29,776 nt of DNA from Choristocarpus tenellus KU-1152 (lineage: Eukaryota; Phaeophyceae). The stretch covers positions 1 to 29,776 of the forward strand of contig CAXNAD020000101.1 in assembly GCA_964200185.2 (NCBI GenBank), in the 5' to 3' direction. A program made the position numbers and the translations under genes. Shown here one piece after another: positions 27,708 through 29,776 of this stretch (within the stretch, counting starts at the first letter, position 1; each line of letters begins with the position of its first letter). The notes beneath the pieces are model-generated. The model did no database searches, had not been told where the DNA came from, and saw only the letters and a list, made by a program, of their open reading frames with translations.

Positions 27708-29776
27708 CGAGATAAAGTCGGAATGATCATGCTCGCTCATAAGGCATGTAGATAGCTGTAAAACTGGGTAGGGTCGCCCGATGGATCAGTTAAGAAGTAC
27801 TTTGAAGTATGAGAAATTTCCGTTGGTGAATTTACTGAAGGATGAAGAAAGATGTGAAGGTTGGGACACTTGATGTGGTCCAGACCTTGCACATTGAGGA
27901 CCTAGCCGCGCAACACGAAATTGGGACTGTGACCAACACACACTGACTCTAAGTTGAAAGAACTTCTGGATGAGTGAGGAAGGAATGTGCAAAGGTTCTA
28001 GTTATGAATACCCCAACTACTACTTTCTAGAAATAGAAAACTGTTACACATGTGCACACGTAGGAAAGTATATATGTACTCGAGACATTTTAAAACCGGG
28101 GGCCAAATCATCCTACATCTTCCAATATACAAGCACACCAGCTGAATTTATTCCTATATGTTGGATGAGGATGCTCTTACCCCCTGTATAGCAATCCTTC
28201 CAGTGGAACTCATCACCACCTTAAATTTTTGTGTCCTGTGTATGTCAGGAATTGCAATGTGTGAGACATGCAAAAACCTGAGAGGGTACAGGGTTGTGCC
28301 TCAGGGTGTCTCGCTTTTGTGTTTGAACAATTCTCTAAATAGTGGTGGTCCCTATCTTCTTTTTGTTGACTGAGGGACAGATTAATGTAGCAGACCCACA
28401 GATAACTGCACAAGTACATTCATTTTGACTTGTAAATATAAATTGGCTGATGAGGAGTGTTGAGGATGTTCTATATGAAGTACGTCCAGTGTATGTTTTT
28501 AATGCTTGTTGATTGATGTGGGGCATGCTGCTGATATTGTTATAGGCAGGCTAAAAGGCAGCTGAAGTGTTGCAGCCAATGGTTCTTTATGGGCTGTTCA
28601 TGTTGACCAGTTAACAGGCCTATTCCTATCAGCTAACTATCATGCTCTGAGGGTTACACCAAGCGGGATGTTTTGGCTTACAGACTAAAAGAAGGCATCC
28701 GATTTGAAGAAGTTACGTACCTCCACCTAATGGATGGTGTTTGGTCAATACCTATCCCTGAATCAGACAATACAGCAATTGTATAAGTTAGTGACCCTGT
28801 GATTAATATTTTGCTATCCACCAGGGCATCAACGTCTGCCTATGTTCTTGAGCACTGAGGCTGCTATATTTTTTAATCGAGGTGAGTTATGTCGGTGCTT
28901 AAACACGGAGGTCTACCGTAGACGCATGGAATCTGTGCCCATCAGTTTTAGTAAATGCTACTAGCTTCATGGCACATTGCTCTCCAAATTGAGATATTAG
29001 GGGGAATGGACTAGCGCAAACCATGACTTCAAAGCCCACCTCTAAAAGAGATAACCTTATGACTGCATGTTGGACCATTTCCCGTTTCGCCCTCTGTCTG
29101 ATTTGCTTTTTACCCTTGAGAAAGTAGAGTAGATCCTAATTGTTGGAGTTATTTTGTTGTCCATTCGCTCTCTCTTATGCCAGCCCTTTTACCCACCTGG
29201 AAGCTAGGTCTCATGATAGTTGCTACTCCATATTATTATTGCAACCTCTGGGCGTCCACTGATCAGGGCAGAAACTGGGGTCAGGTTGTGGATACAACAG
29301 GGGTCGTGTGCTTTGCCACAAGACATAACTTCTGGTATCACCACGCCTTATCATCCCAGTAATCATGTCACATCCATGTGCATTAAGCCCTGCAGCAACT
29401 ACATTCAGTAACCACTTTCTGACAACAGACTGATTTCCTTGGCAGTCAATCATCATGGTTCCGGGCATTTCATAGAGGGTCTTAAACGTCCTTCCAAGTT
29501 AACTATTACTATGGATATGTATTGTGGTAGGAGAGTGTACTCTATCTTACTGTCAGAAATGCACTAGTCAATCGCCTGATCTTGTAAGACGGACTTTCAT
29601 TGCAGACTCTAGGGTGTTAGATCGTAGCTAACTACACTTCCACCAACTTATTCCAAGCAAATCGGCTTGTCTGTTGCTCATCCTACTGGTGCTGATGATT
29701 TTATATTTGGTACTCGTTTGTGAATTGTAAGATACGAGCCAAAGTATCTTAGAGGGTAGAGCCGTGTCCATTTGGG

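Larger units (their letters stand above)
23547..29776. other. Probably intergenic DNA upstream of the kinase gene
   Basis: The kinase promoter and 5' leader should lie just right of 23546, but I see no convincing TATA box or initiator. A plus-strand frame starts at 23545 on the same CATG that gives the kinase ATG and runs to 23784; it has no motif and is probably chance. Farther right are the telomere-like tract (25.1-26.4 kb) and the open frame at 27252. From 27.7 kb to the end there are only short frames with frequent stops. Confidence 0.5.

Overview
The window reads as nuclear DNA of a eukaryote, most likely a protist. Only one gene can be built with confidence. It is a protein kinase on the minus strand, cut into at least eight exons between 23546 and 5477 by introns of 456 bp to 6.66 kb. 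Seven introns can be drawn: six have GT-AG ends and one appears to use a GC donor. There are no bacterial features (operons, Shine-Dalgarno sites, tight gene packing), and about nine tenths of the sequence is non-coding, A+T-rich and full of short tandem duplications. The kinase motifs (HADLKPEN, GTPAYWPPE, insert-laden N- and C-lobes) recall CAMK-like kinases of diatoms and oomycetes. CCCTAA-like words suggest a TTAGGG-type telomere. A stramenopile with large introns is my best guess, by inference only.

Layout: 1-5476 holds no recognised gene; the 3' end of the kinase gene should lie here or left of the window, because the last visible exon ends at a strong splice donor. From 5477 to 23546 lies the kinase gene, transcribed right to left: N-terminal presequence and hydrophobic stretch (exon 1), glycine loop and VALK lysine (exon 2), helix C (exon 3), hinge (exon 4), catalytic loop (exon 5), DFG, long activation-segment insert and PPE (exon 6), DMW helix F (exon 7), C-lobe end (exon 8). 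All eight exons join in phase to 534 codons without a stop. Intron 5 (7000-13657) carries a broken minus-strand coding relic (11876-13343), perhaps from a retroelement, and a diverged duplication at 8137/8516. Intron 4 carries two neat tandem arrays (38 bp x 3 and 24 bp x 3). From 23547 to 29776 is apparently intergenic DNA with a tract of degenerate CCCTAA words (about 25.1-26.4 kb) and one unrecognised plus-strand open frame (27252-27707).

The kinase looks catalytically intact (glycine loop, Lys225, Glu240, Asp319, Asp341) but is non-RD (HAD in place of HRD). Its start resembles a mitochondrial presequence followed by a short membrane-type segment. I found no CRISPR array, tRNA, rRNA or intact mobile element, and no multi-gene novel system. 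The points most worth a second look are the targeting plus kinase architecture, the GC-AG intron, the lobe insertions, the telomere-like tract and the unusual density of 7-38 bp tandem duplications.
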